A DNA stretch of 64,000 bases from Arthrobacter sp. StoSoilB19. GTDB lineage: Bacteria > Actinomycetota > Actinomycetes > Actinomycetales > Micrococcaceae. Below, piece after piece: positions 24,375 through 33,370 of this stretch. The notes beneath the pieces were generated by a model that saw only the letters and a list, made by a program, of their open reading frames with translations, searched no databases and was not told where the DNA came from. Where the stretch lies: positions 4,092,001 to 4,156,000 of the forward strand of contig NZ_AP024650.1 of assembly GCF_019977275.1 (NCBI RefSeq), written 5' to 3'. Both the position numbers and the translations under genes were made by a program. How positions within the stretch are numbered: position 1 is the stretch's first letter; each line of letters starts with the position of its first letter.

Positions 24375-25472
24375 ATGAAAATCAGCATTCAAAACCTGCA
24401 GCTGAAGTACGGAAGCTTCACTGCCATCGAAAACCTCAACCTCGACATTGAAGACGGCGAGGCACTGGTCCTCCTGGGCCAGTCGGGCTGCGGCAAGACC
24501 AGCACGATGCGCTGCATCGCCGGCCTGGAGGAGCCCACCTCGGGGCGGATCATCATCGACGACGTTGTGGTCTTCGACTCCGAAAAGGGCATCAACCTGC
24601 CCCCGAACAAGCGCAACGTCGGCATGGTCTTCCAGTCCTACGCGGTATGGCCGCACATGACGGTTGCCCAGAACGTTGCCTATTCGCTCAAGCAGAAGAA
24701 GCTCTCCAAGAGCGAAATCGATGAGCGCGTCAGGGAGGCGCTCACGCTGGTCGGCCTGGAGCCCTACGCCGACCGCGGCGCCAGCCTGCTCAGCGGTGGC
24801 CAGATGCAGCGCGTGGCCCTGGCACGCAGCCTGGTCATGCGGCCCAGCGTGCTCATGCTCGACGAACCGCTCTCCAACCTTGACGCCCGCCTGCGTGACC
24901 GGCTCCGGGTTGAACTGCGTGAGATCCAGCTCCAGTTGGGGCTCACCTGCGTGTACGTCACCCACGACCAGCACGAAGCCTTCGCCCTGGCAGACCGCAT
25001 CGCCCTGCTCCAGGGCGGCCGGATTGTGCAGATGGGCGCCCCGCAGCACATGTACGAGGCACCCGCCAGCGCCTCGATCGCCCACTTCCTGGGTGTTTCC
25101 AACATCATGGACTGCACCCCGGAGGGCACGGCCACCGGCGCCACCACGGCACGCATCGCCAACAGTGAGCTCACCATTCAGTCGGCGCAGCAGGCCAGTG
25201 ATGCGGGCGCATCCCCCAAGGTCTGCATCCGGGCCGAGGACCTGCAGATCACCGCCATGCCCACCGAACACCCCAACTCGTGGCCGGGGACGGTACGCGT
25301 GGCGGGCTTCCAGGGGAACGACATCCGGTACGCCATCCAGCTGGAATCCGGGCCCGAACTGGACGCACTGGGCGGGCTGAGGCGCGGCGAACAGCACAAG
25401 GTGGGGGACCGCGTGTGGGTCACCGTCAACCCCCGCGAAGTCCAGATCTTGCCGGCTGAGGTCCTCGCATGA
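24375..25472 (+). CDS. ABC importer ATPase (PotA/FbpC type)
   Basis: 365 residues from ATG 24375 (AAGGA upstream). Motifs: Walker A GQSGCGKTST, Q-loop VFQSYAVWPHMT, signature LLSGGQMQRVALARSL, Walker B VLMLDEPLSNLDARLRD, H-loop YVTHDQHEAFAL, then a C-terminal TOBE-like regulatory domain (from about residue 250). It energises the permease encoded next (ATGA overlap). The family serves iron, polyamine, phosphonate or other small substrates; here the operon with PrpF points to a tricarboxylate or its metal complex, by context only. Confidence 0.92.
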   Translation: MKISIQNLQLKYGSFTAIENLNLDIEDGEALVLLGQSGCGKTSTMRCIAGLEEPTSGRIIIDDVVVFDSEKGINLPPNKRNVGMVFQSYAVWPHMTVAQNVAYSLKQKKLSKSEIDERVREALTLVGLEPYADRGASLLSGGQMQRVALARSLVMRPSVLMLDEPLSNLDARLRDRLRVELREIQLQLGLTCVYVTHDQHEAFALADRIALLQGGRIVQMGAPQHMYEAPASASIAHFLGVSNIMDCTPEGTATGATTARIANSELTIQSAQQASDAGASPKVCIRAEDLQITAMPTEHPNSWPGTVRVAGFQGNDIRYAIQLESGPELDALGGLRRGEQHKVGDRVWVTVNPREVQILPAEVLA

Positions 25473-27253
25473 GCCTCAAGACCACCGAGGCGGCCAGCCG
25501 CGTCGAGGCCCGCCTGGCGCCGAAGCCCGAACCCCGGAACTACCGCTCTGCCCGGACCCTTGCCGGCCTCCGGAAGAACACGCCGGGCCTGATCGTCCTG
25601 GTGATCCTCGGCGTCCTCATCGTCCTCCCCCTTGCCCTGGTCCTGCTCGCCGCGTTCTCGGACAGCGTTCCCCGGCCGGGCAGCATCTCCCTGGGCGGCC
25701 TGACGCTGTCCAACCTGGCACTGCTGGCCACCCCGGAAGCACTCGGGGCCCTGGTCAACTCGCTCATGGTCGGCGCAGGCTCGGCACTCATCGCCCTGCT
25801 GATCGGCGCATTCCTGGCCTTCGTGTGCGCCCGCTCCGATGCGCCGTGGCGGAAGTTCATCTTCTTCATCGGCATGGCGCCGATGTTCATCCCCGCCCTG
25901 GTGGGCGCCCTGGCCTGGTCCCTGCTCTGCTCGCCCAGCGCCGGCTACATCAACATCTTCCTCCGCGACCTGGGCATTGACGCCGCCATCAACATCTACA
26001 GCCTCCCGGGCCTGGTGTTCGTGCTGGGAATCTTCTACGCCCCGTACGCCTTCCTGCTGCTGCACAGCTCGCTGTCGATGATGAACGCCGACCTCGAAGA
26101 GGCAGCCACCGTCCACGGGGCTCCGCTGCGCACCATGCTGCGGACCGTCACCCTGCCCCTGGCCCTGCCGGCCATCCTGGGCTCCGCCGTCCTGGTCTTC
26201 GCGCTGACGATGGAAAACTTCCCCGTGGCCCAGGTCATCGGCAACCCCGCCGGCGTGGACACGCTGCCCACCTATATCTACCGCCTCATGAGTGCCACTC
26301 CGGCCAAGAGCAACCAGGCTGCCAGCGTCGCCGTGATCCTGACCGTTGCGCTGATGGCCGTGACCCTCATCCAGCAGCGCATCATCAACAAGCGCAAATT
26401 CACCACCATGACCGGCAAGGGCAACCGTCCCCGGCAGGTGCCGCTGCGCAAGATGCGCTGGCCCTTCACCATCCTGGCCCTGGCCTACTTCGCGGTGTCC
26501 GTCGTCCTGCCCATGCTCGCACTGCTCGCCGCGTCCATGCAGGCCACCCCCTTCGTGTCCTCGATGTCGCAGCTGCTGGAGGCCAATTCCCTCAGCTTCG
26601 CCAAGCTGATCGAAGTCCTCGGATCCAACGATTTCCAGCTCGCCCTCAAGAACAGTGTCCTGGTGGCCCTGATCGCGGCATTCGCCGGCACCACCCTCAG
26701 CTTCATCGCCTCCTACATCCGCTACCGCACCAAGTCCAAGGTGGGACGGCTGATCGAACTGGTCGCCATGACCCCCCTTGCCGTCCCCGCCATCGTGATG
26801 GGCATCGGACTGCTCTGGACCTGGCTGCTGCTGCCCCTGCCCATCTACGGCACCCTGGCGATCCTCGCCGTCGCCTGCGTTGCAGTGTTCATGCCCCAGG
26901 GCTACCGCGGCGTCTCCGCATCGATGCTCCAGATGGACCAGGACCTCGAGGACAGCGCGGTCATGCTCGGCGCCGGACGGACCCGGTCCGTCCTGGACGT
27001 CACCCTGCCCCTGATGCGCGTCGGCATCATGTCCTCGTTCCTGCTGTTCCTCATGCTGTCCATGCGTGAGCTCAGCGCCTCCATCTTCCTCTTCACCTCG
27101 AACACCCGGATCCTGTCCATCCTCGTGTTCGACAACTTCGACAACGGCCAGAGCCAGGCAGCTGCCGCCGTCAGCGTCCTGTACTGCCTCGTCATCGGAA
27201 TCCTCGCCGTCATCGCCCAAAAAGTCGGCGGCGAACGCAAGACCAAGAACTGA
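25469..27253 (+). CDS. ABC importer permease, fused two-domain (FbpB type)
   Basis: 594 residues with two repeated six-helix permease halves. The coupling motifs are EEAATVHGAPLRTMLRTVTL in the first half and LEDSAVMLGAGRTRSVLDVT in the second. This double-length form is typical of ferric-iron/2-aminoethylphosphonate-type importers. Its start overlaps the ATPase stop (ATGA) and the binding-protein gene follows after 30 bases, so one transcript is expected. Confidence 0.92.
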   Translation: MSLKTTEAASRVEARLAPKPEPRNYRSARTLAGLRKNTPGLIVLVILGVLIVLPLALVLLAAFSDSVPRPGSISLGGLTLSNLALLATPEALGALVNSLMVGAGSALIALLIGAFLAFVCARSDAPWRKFIFFIGMAPMFIPALVGALAWSLLCSPSAGYINIFLRDLGIDAAINIYSLPGLVFVLGIFYAPYAFLLLHSSLSMMNADLEEAATVHGAPLRTMLRTVTLPLALPAILGSAVLVFALTMENFPVAQVIGNPAGVDTLPTYIYRLMSATPAKSNQAASVAVILTVALMAVTLIQQRIINKRKFTTMTGKGNRPRQVPLRKMRWPFTILALAYFAVSVVLPMLALLAASMQATPFVSSMSQLLEANSLSFAKLIEVLGSNDFQLALKNSVLVALIAAFAGTTLSFIASYIRYRTKSKVGRLIELVAMTPLAVPAIVMGIGLLWTWLLLPLPIYGTLAILAVACVAVFMPQGYRGVSASMLQMDQDLEDSAVMLGAGRTRSVLDVTLPLMRVGIMSSFLLFLMLSMRELSASIFLFTSNTRILSILVFDNFDNGQSQAAAAVSVLYCLVIGILAVIAQKVGGERKTKN

Positions 27254-27283
27254 CCTCACCCACCTTTGAAAGGGACACCCACA

Positions 27284-28402
27284 ATGAAGTTAGCGTCCAA
27301 ACTTCCCGCCTTCACCGCAGCCGGAGTGCTGCTCGCCCTCAGCCTGGCCGGGTGCGGAAGCCCCGCCCAGAGTGCCGGCGTGGTCACTGCCACCGCAGCT
27401 GTGAACACCGACAACGGACTGGTGATCAACGGCGAATCCATCGCGGACAAGGACACCTACGAGAAGGCCAAGACCCAGACCCTGTCCCTCTACTCCGGCT
27501 ACACCGATTCCTCTGAAAGCGCGCTGGTTGACGCCTTCACCAAGGACACCGGCATCAAGGTCAACGTCGTCCGGCTCACCCCGAACAAGCTCTCCGAACG
27601 CGTTCTCTCCGAACAGGGCGCCGGCAAGCTCAGCGCCGACGTCATCCGCACCTCCGACTACCGGATTGCCAAGTCCATGGAGGACGCCAAGGTCTGGAAG
27701 GCCTATGACGTACCCGGCGCCTCGGCCCTCAAGGACGTTTCCGTGGACGGCGGCCAGTTCACCCGCATGTTCAACTCCGTCTACACCCTGGGCTACAACA
27801 CCCAGCTGGTGAAGGAAGCCGATGCCCCCAAGTCCTGGGCGGATGCCGTCGGCGGCAAGTGGCAGGGCAAGCTGGGCATCGTCCAGGGCGGCTCGGGCGG
27901 CAGCACCGCTGCGCTGAACAGGTTCATGGAAACCAAGATGGGCGGCGACTACTTCGCCAGGTACGCTGCGCAGAAGCCCAAGATCTACGACTCCCTGGGT
28001 GCTGAAGCCACGGCGCTGGCCCGCGGTGAAGTGGCCGTGGGCACGGTCACCATCAGCGGCACCAACATCTCGGCCGTCCAGGACAAGGCCCCGGTCAAGT
28101 TCATCGTCCCCGAGGAAGGACTCGTCTCGTACGACTATTACCTGGGCATGACGGGCACCGCCACGAACGTGGAAGCCGCGAAGGTCTTCATGAACTACAA
28201 CCTTTCCAAGCAGGGCCAGCAGGTCTTTGCGCAGATCGGTGAATACCCGGTCCGCACCGACGTGGCACCGCCCACCATCATGGGCGTGACGCTCCCCGCC
28301 GTCGATTCCGGCAAGGTCTACCGCATGCAGAACACCGACGCCGTGACCTACGGCAAGGACGACCTTGCCAAGTGGAACCAGGTCTTCGGCTACACCAAGT
28401 AA
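27284..28402 (+). CDS. ABC importer substrate-binding lipoprotein (family 1/6)
   Basis: 372 residues from ATG 27284. Signal peptide with lipobox LSLAGC; mature part begins SLYSGYTDSSESALVDAFTK, like iron(III)- and phosphonate-type receptors, with YNTQLVKEADAPKSWAD and a C-terminal MQNTDAVTYGKDDLAKW. The two-tyrosine iron site of FbpA is not evident by eye, so an organic ligand is at least as likely as iron. It is the last gene of the PrpF-ABC operon and is followed by a strong terminator. Confidence 0.9.
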   Translation: MKLASKLPAFTAAGVLLALSLAGCGSPAQSAGVVTATAAVNTDNGLVINGESIADKDTYEKAKTQTLSLYSGYTDSSESALVDAFTKDTGIKVNVVRLTPNKLSERVLSEQGAGKLSADVIRTSDYRIAKSMEDAKVWKAYDVPGASALKDVSVDGGQFTRMFNSVYTLGYNTQLVKEADAPKSWADAVGGKWQGKLGIVQGGSGGSTAALNRFMETKMGGDYFARYAAQKPKIYDSLGAEATALARGEVAVGTVTISGTNISAVQDKAPVKFIVPEEGLVSYDYYLGMTGTATNVEAAKVFMNYNLSKQGQQVFAQIGEYPVRTDVAPPTIMGVTLPAVDSGKVYRMQNTDAVTYGKDDLAKWNQVFGYTK

Positions 28403-28416
28403 CCCCGCAATCCCGT

Positions 28417-28456
28417 GCCCGGGGACCCGGCCTCCGCCGGGTCCCCGGGCTTTTTT
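28417..28456 (+). terminator. Rho-independent terminator of the PrpF-ABC operon
   Basis: Perfect 15-bp stem GCCCGGGGACCCGGC / GCCGGGTCCCCGGGC with a CTCC loop, followed directly by TTTTTT. It starts 15 bases after the receptor gene's stop. Confidence 0.95.
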
Positions 28457-28480
28457 CATTCACCCATCACCAGGAGCCCC

Positions 28481-29452
28481 GTGACCGCCGTCCACGTCCC
28501 CGCACTTCCGGTGCCCCGGAGCACCTCGTCCCTGCTGGTCCGCCAGGACGGCAGGACCATCCTTGAACTCGGCGACACCACCCGCGCCGGTTACGTCGCC
28601 TCCGTGCGCAAGAGCCTGCTTTCGATCCTTTTCGGAATCCAGGCGGACGCCGGCACGGTCAGCCTCGACGCCACAGTCGATGAGCTCGGTGTTGATGATG
28701 TTGGCGGCCTGCTGCCCATCGAGCGGACGGCCCGGCTCCGTGACCTGTTGACGTCGCGTTCGGGCGTCTACCATCCGCCCTCCAGCCCGGGCAGTGACGA
28801 GGATGCCTTCCCTTCACGTGGCACAAAAGCACCGGGGCAGTATTTCCTCTACAACAACTGGGATTTCAACGCCGCGGGCGCGATCTTCGAGAAGGCCAGC
28901 GGCCTGACCGTCTTCGAAGCGTTCCAGAAGCACCTGGCCGGTCCGCTGGGGTTCGACGACTACGACCCCACACGCCAGCGCATGCTGGGGGACGCCCGAA
29001 AGTCCGCCTTCCCTGCCTACCACTTCTTCCTCTCCGCCCGGGACCTGGCCAAGATCGGGATGCTGATGGCTGCCGGCGGCCAGTGGGAGGGACGGCAGCA
29101 TGTCCCCCGGGAGTGGGTCAGGGACAGCGTGGCCACCTATGTCAGGCGCGCAGACATGGCGCCGGCCACCGGTTTTGGCAACTGCGACTACGGCTACCTG
29201 TGGTGGCTCCCCCGGGAATCCGGCCCGCAGTGGGAGGGGGCGTTCCTGGCGGAGGGCAACTACGGCCAGTTCCTGCTGGTCCTGCCGGCGATCGGGAGCG
29301 TCATTGTGCACCGGCGCTTCGTCAGCGACAGCTTCGCCGTCGCCCGGAACACCCACACGGCAGCTGCCTCGACGGCAGGCCCCGCTCCGGTGACCCACGC
29401 CGAATTCATGGACCTTGCCCGGGCGCTGGTTGCCGGGCCCCTGGCCCGGTAG
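28481..29452 (+). CDS. Serine beta-lactamase-fold hydrolase (class C / esterase type)
   Basis: 323 residues from GTG 28481 (CAGGAG upstream). The catalytic SxxK is SVRK (about residue 43), with the tyrosine motif YNN (about 124) and a late hydrophobic strand in place of a clear KTG. There is no signal peptide, so it is cytosolic. This family includes esterases, amidases and lactonases besides true beta-lactamases; a lactone or ester related to the neighbouring acid catabolism is possible. It lies after the operon terminator, but within the tricarboxylate region. Confidence 0.8.
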   Translation: MTAVHVPALPVPRSTSSLLVRQDGRTILELGDTTRAGYVASVRKSLLSILFGIQADAGTVSLDATVDELGVDDVGGLLPIERTARLRDLLTSRSGVYHPPSSPGSDEDAFPSRGTKAPGQYFLYNNWDFNAAGAIFEKASGLTVFEAFQKHLAGPLGFDDYDPTRQRMLGDARKSAFPAYHFFLSARDLAKIGMLMAAGGQWEGRQHVPREWVRDSVATYVRRADMAPATGFGNCDYGYLWWLPRESGPQWEGAFLAEGNYGQFLLVLPAIGSVIVHRRFVSDSFAVARNTHTAAASTAGPAPVTHAEFMDLARALVAGPLAR

Positions 29453-29462
29453 GCGTCAGGAA

Positions 29463-29485
29463 AGGCACCGTACGACGGCGGCACC
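29463..29485. repeat. Half copy of the intergenic palindromic repeat (copy d)
   Basis: CACCGTACGACGGCGGCACC matches one arm of the hairpins at 19764 and 8910; the second arm is missing. It lies between convergent genes. Confidence 0.45.
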
Positions 29486-29493
29486 CTCCTTTG

Positions 29494-30399
29494 TCAGGAA
29501 GCTGCGCCCTTGGCGATGGAACGGAACACCTTGGTTGCCTGCTGCGCCGCGGGGCTGAGCCGCCGGTTTGCCAGGTGGGCCAGGAGGATCCGGCGCTTTG
29601 GGGACCCGGCGAGCGGGACCGCCACGACGTCGGGCCGCAGGGCCGTCAGCGCCAGCCTGGGTGCCAGGGCGATCCCGATACCGGCCGCCACCATGCCCTG
29701 TGTCTCCTGGTAATCGTTGGCGGCGAAGGCGATCCGCGGTTCGAACCCGGCGTCGCGGCATACCCGGCTGAGGACGTCGGCCACGGGGTGCTCATCGCGC
29801 ACCACCCATTCCTGGTCGCTCAAGGCGCCGATGCGGACCGAGCCCAGTTTCGCAATGGGGTGCTCCCGCGGTACCAGCAGCACAGTTGGATCGTTCGTCA
29901 GCCTGACCAGGGCCAGGTCAGGGTCCTCGATCTGCTGCCAGGGATAGTCCCACAGCAGCGTCAGTTCGATTTCCCGCCGCCGCAGCCGCTCCAGCAGTCC
30001 GTCCCGGCGGGCGCTGACAACCGTCACTGCCACCTCCGGGTGGCGGGCGCGGAACGCCAGCACAACGTCGGGCATCAGGGAGGCCCCGCCGGTGGGAAAG
30101 GTCCCAAGCCGGAGCTGGCCCCGCCGAAGGCCCGCGAACTCCCCCATTTCGGCGCGGGCAGCTTCAACGGTCCTGTCGATGTCGTCGGCGTAGTGCAGCA
30201 GGGCGTGCCCCGCCTCGGTCAGGACCACGCCCCGGGGATGGCGCTCGATGAGGACCACGCCCATCTCCTGTTCGAGTTTGGCTATCTGCTGCGACACCGC
30301 CGAGGTGGTGAAGGAAAGGGCGGCAGCAGCCGAGGTCAGGGAGCCGGAACGGCCCACCTCACGGAGCACATGGAGCCGGTGGAGATCGAGGATTGCCAT
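29494..30399 (-). CDS. LysR-family transcriptional regulator
   Basis: 301 residues. The N-terminal winged helix-turn-helix is LHRLHVLREVGRSGSLTSAA... with FTTSAVSQQIAKLEQEMGV; the effector domain follows with LRLGTFPTGGASLMPDVV. It is divergent from the second PrpF gene with 128 bases between, the classic LysR arrangement, so it probably activates the PrpF2-DctA operon in response to the acid. Confidence 0.92.
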   Translation of the reverse strand: MAILDLHRLHVLREVGRSGSLTSAAAALSFTTSAVSQQIAKLEQEMGVVLIERHPRGVVLTEAGHALLHYADDIDRTVEAARAEMGEFAGLRRGQLRLGTFPTGGASLMPDVVLAFRARHPEVAVTVVSARRDGLLERLRRREIELTLLWDYPWQQIEDPDLALVRLTNDPTVLLVPREHPIAKLGSVRIGALSDQEWVVRDEHPVADVLSRVCRDAGFEPRIAFAANDYQETQGMVAAGIGIALAPRLALTALRPDVVAVPLAGSPKRRILLAHLANRRLSPAAQQATKVFRSIAKGAAS

Positions 30400-30527
30400 G
30401 CACTGAGTTTAGCAAAAGTAGATAGTCGTCCATTTATTTGCGATTGTGCTGAAGGCTCCCATCCCGGATCGTAGAAGTACAAGGTGCTGTGAAGTAGAGC
30501 ACCTGCAAGTTACGAGGGAGAAATACA

Positions 30528-31670
30528 GTGGGACTCAAAGGACATTGGTACCGGGGCGGCACCAGCAAGTGCTGGCTCTTCGATGCCAGGGACGTGGCCC
30601 TCCACGCCCCCACCCGCGAGGAAATCCCCGCACTGCTGTCAGCCGCTTTCGGCGCAGCGGATGCGCGGCAGCTGGACGGCGTCGGGGGCGGAACGTCCAC
30701 CACGTCAAAGGCTGCGGTCATCTGGGCAACCCCTGGTGCCGAGGCAGACCTCGACTACCTTTTCGCCCAGGTGGGGATCGGTGACCCCACCGTTGAGCTG
30801 GGTTCCAACTGCGGCAACTGCGCCACCGCCATTGCCCTGTTCGCCGTCCAGACGGGCATCGTTCCCGCCCGGGACGGCATGACCAAGGTCCGCATGCGCC
30901 ACGTCACTTCCGGCGCCGTGCTCAGCGGAGCGGTTCCAACTCCCGGCGGCCACATTCCCAAGTCCGGCCTGGCACGGGTTCCGGGCAGCAGCGCCGCCGG
31001 TGTTCCCGTCAGCCTCTCGTTCCACGGCCCCTGGGGCCAGAACACCGGTGCACTCCTGCCTACCGGCAACACCGTGGACCAACTCCAGGTCAACGGCAGG
31101 ACGCTGGGCGCAACGATGGTGGACGCCGGGGCCCCTGCCGTGCTCCTCGCAGCCGACCAGGCCGGCGTCGATCTTTCCTCAATGACGGACAACCTCACTG
31201 CCCAGCTGCCGGACCTCATCGCGGCACGGGCATCAGCCGGCCTCATCATGGGGCTGCGGAAGCCTGAGGATCCGCCGCAGAACGCTGTCCCGAAAGTCGG
31301 GGTTGTGGCGCCAGCCGGCGACTACATCGCCGCGGACGGAACAACCATCACCGCCGGCAGCCACGACGTGCGGGTGCGGATGCTGTCCATGCTCGCACCC
31401 CACCCGGCCATCGGCCTGACCTCAGCCGTGGCAGTTGCCCTTGCATCCTCGCTGCAGTCATCGGTCGTAGCCAACGCAGCAGGCCAATCACCCTCCACCG
31501 GCACCGGAACTCCCCGCTTGCTGCGGGTCGGGACGCCCGCCGGCGTGATCACCGCCGAAATCATCACCGATGACACCGGCGCCGTCAGCGAAGTGGCCCT
31601 CCACCGGGCAGCCCGCCACATCGCCACCGCAGATATCGACGTGGCCCCGGCCGCCGAGCTGTCTGCCTAA
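30528..31670 (+). CDS. PrpF-family isomerase/tautomerase (copy 2)
   Basis: 380 residues. GTG start with GAGGGAG upstream. Shares YRGGTSKCWLFDARD, GVGGGTSTTSKAAVI, LGSNCGNCATAIALFA, LPTGNTVD, DAGAPAVLLAADQ and PHPAIGLTSAVAVALA with copy 1 at 23243, but differs enough throughout to be an old paralogue or a separate import, not a recent duplication. Its operon has a different regulator (LysR) and transporter (DctA), so it probably handles a related but distinct acid. Confidence 0.87.
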   Translation: MGLKGHWYRGGTSKCWLFDARDVALHAPTREEIPALLSAAFGAADARQLDGVGGGTSTTSKAAVIWATPGAEADLDYLFAQVGIGDPTVELGSNCGNCATAIALFAVQTGIVPARDGMTKVRMRHVTSGAVLSGAVPTPGGHIPKSGLARVPGSSAAGVPVSLSFHGPWGQNTGALLPTGNTVDQLQVNGRTLGATMVDAGAPAVLLAADQAGVDLSSMTDNLTAQLPDLIAARASAGLIMGLRKPEDPPQNAVPKVGVVAPAGDYIAADGTTITAGSHDVRVRMLSMLAPHPAIGLTSAVAVALASSLQSSVVANAAGQSPSTGTGTPRLLRVGTPAGVITAEIITDDTGAVSEVALHRAARHIATADIDVAPAAELSA

Positions 31671-31727
31671 AACCCCTTATCTCTTTGCCCCATCATTAAG
31701 GGGCCGCACCAACCAGGAAGTTGTTCA

Positions 31728-33038
31728 ATGAAGATCAAATCCATCCTCGGACACCTGTATGTCCAGGTACTCATCGGAGTCGCCCTCGGCGTCGTTGTGG
31801 GCGCACTGTGGCCGGACCTCGGTGCATCGCTCAAGCCCATCGGCGACGGCTTCGTGAAACTCGTGAAGTTCATGATCGCCCCCATCGTGTTCTGCACCAT
31901 CGTCGGAGGCATCACCTCGCTGCGGGACACCAAGAAGGTGGGCCCCACCCTGATCCGTTCGCTTGGCCTCTTCTACGCGCTGACGGCACTCGCCCTTGCC
32001 CTGGGCCTGGCCGCGGTGACGCTGTTCCAGCCCGGCGCCGGGATGCACATCGATCCCACGCACCTGGACTCCTCGGTGGCGCAGAAGTACACCACGCAAC
32101 TGCCCAGCAGCAACCCCGTGGACTTCATCCTCAGCATCATCCCCACCACCTTCGTTGGCGCCTTCGCCGACGGTGAGGTCCTGCCCGTGCTGGTCATTGC
32201 AATGCTGTGCGGCTTCGCCTTCAGCAAGCTCGGCGCACCGGGCCAGCTGGCCCTGAACGTGGTCAACAGCTTCAACCAGCTGCTCTTCATCATGTTCGGC
32301 TACATCATGAAGGTGGCTCCGCTGGGAGCCTTCGGGGCCATGGCCTTCACCGTTGGCAAGTACGGCGCCCACTCCATCGGAAACCTCGGCATGCTGATCC
32401 TTGCCTTCTACGCCGCCTGCATCGTCTTCGTGGTGGTCGGCCTGGGCATCCTGGCCAAGGTGACCGGCTTCAGCCTGTGGCAGATCCTGCGCTACTTCAA
32501 GGATGAGTTCCTGATCGTCCTGGCCACGTCCTCCAGCGAACCGGTCCTGCCGCGCCTGCTGTCCAAGCTCGAACGGATCGGCTGCGACCGCAGCGTTGTG
32601 GGCCTGGTGGTCCCCACCGGCTACTCCTTCAACCTGACCGGAACGGCCATCTACCTCACCCTCGCCTCCATGTTCATCGCCCAGGCCTGCGACATCCACC
32701 TCAGCTGGGGCCAGATCCTGCTGATGCTCGGCATGATGCTGCTGACCTCCAAGGGCGCGGCGGGCGTCACCGGAAGTGGTTTCGTGGCCCTGGTGGCGAC
32801 GCTGACGGTCATGCCCACCCTGCCGGTGGCCGGCGTGGCCCTCATCGTGGGCATCGACCGCTTCATGAGCGAGGCCCGTGCCCTCACCAGCACGGTCTGC
32901 AACATCGTCTCCTGCGTGGCAATCGCCAAGTGGCAGGGTGAGCTGGACATGGTCAAGCTCCGCTCCGAGCTCCAGGCGGGCTTCGTGCCCACCGAGGCGG
33001 AGAAGGTTCAGCTGGCCGAACCGGCCCTGGCCCACTAA
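31728..33038 (+). CDS. dctA: C4-dicarboxylate:cation symporter DctA
   Basis: 436 residues, the normal length for DctA. Eight membrane helices plus two re-entrant loops. Hallmarks are ATSSSEPVLPRLLSKLE (first hairpin), VVPTGYSFNLTGTAIYLTLA, LLTSKGAAGVTGSGFVAL, and RFMSEARALTSTVCNIVS, whose arginine contacts the substrate carboxylate. Imports succinate, fumarate, malate and some relatives with cations. It lies 57 bases after the PrpF gene and is probably co-transcribed. Whether this member takes tricarboxylates is unknown. Confidence 0.95.
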   Translation: MKIKSILGHLYVQVLIGVALGVVVGALWPDLGASLKPIGDGFVKLVKFMIAPIVFCTIVGGITSLRDTKKVGPTLIRSLGLFYALTALALALGLAAVTLFQPGAGMHIDPTHLDSSVAQKYTTQLPSSNPVDFILSIIPTTFVGAFADGEVLPVLVIAMLCGFAFSKLGAPGQLALNVVNSFNQLLFIMFGYIMKVAPLGAFGAMAFTVGKYGAHSIGNLGMLILAFYAACIVFVVVGLGILAKVTGFSLWQILRYFKDEFLIVLATSSSEPVLPRLLSKLERIGCDRSVVGLVVPTGYSFNLTGTAIYLTLASMFIAQACDIHLSWGQILLMLGMMLLTSKGAAGVTGSGFVALVATLTVMPTLPVAGVALIVGIDRFMSEARALTSTVCNIVSCVAIAKWQGELDMVKLRSELQAGFVPTEAEKVQLAEPALAH

Positions 33039-33064
33039 CCGGCCGCCAGGCCACCACCACCAGT

Positions 33065-33100
33065 GTTTGCCCGGGATCCCGGCAGGGGTCCCGGGCAAAC
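33065..33100 (+). terminator. Hairpin after dctA
   Basis: GTTTGCCCGGGA pairs with TCCCGGGCAAAC (12 bp, 12-base loop, which can shorten by extra pairing). No T-run. It lies between dctA and the small ORF at 33147 and may attenuate transcription or stabilise the upstream mRNA. Confidence 0.6.
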
Positions 33101-33146
33101 CCCTGCAAGGGGTACTACTTCACAATCCGCACGGAAAGGACCCGAA

Positions 33147-33233
33147 ATGAGTGAGCGCCAAACGGAACAGGACACAGCGGAAGACTGCGACGCCGGCACC
33201 TGCTTCTACTGCCAGAGCCCGGAAACCGACTAG
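33147..33233 (+). CDS. Small cysteine-containing peptide, 28 residues
   Basis: ATG 33147 follows a strong ribosome-binding site (GGAAAGGA, 6 bases spacing). The product is acidic and hydrophilic, starting MSERQTEQDTAEDC and ending FYCQSPETD; its three cysteines include TCFYC, a C-x-x-C pattern that could bind metal. No signal or membrane segment. It lies about 110 bases after dctA, beyond a hairpin. I do not recognise a family. The ribosome-binding site and placement support it; length alone does not. Confidence 0.5.
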   Translation: MSERQTEQDTAEDCDAGTCFYCQSPETD

Positions 33234-33370
33234 CGCCCCAGCCCTGGGGCCACGCCGTCAGCCTGGGCATTGCGAGGCAGGGCGGCAACAGGCCCTAGAC
33301 CCACTGCTCCCACAGCGTCAGCTGCAGGCTGACGGTCCCGGACGAACCAGCCACAACGGAACCGGCCCCC

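Noticed and set aside
25178..27259. A 693-codon minus-strand frame
   Set aside because: Antisense to the ABC ATPase end and permease; its low-complexity D/E/G/Q-rich translation shows it is a shadow.
28481..29452. True antibiotic-resistance beta-lactamase
   Set aside because: There is an SxxK motif but no signal peptide and no clear KTG; the esterase/amidase branch is more likely.
31725..33098. A 457-codon minus-strand frame over dctA
   Set aside because: Shadow of dctA, which has all family motifs.
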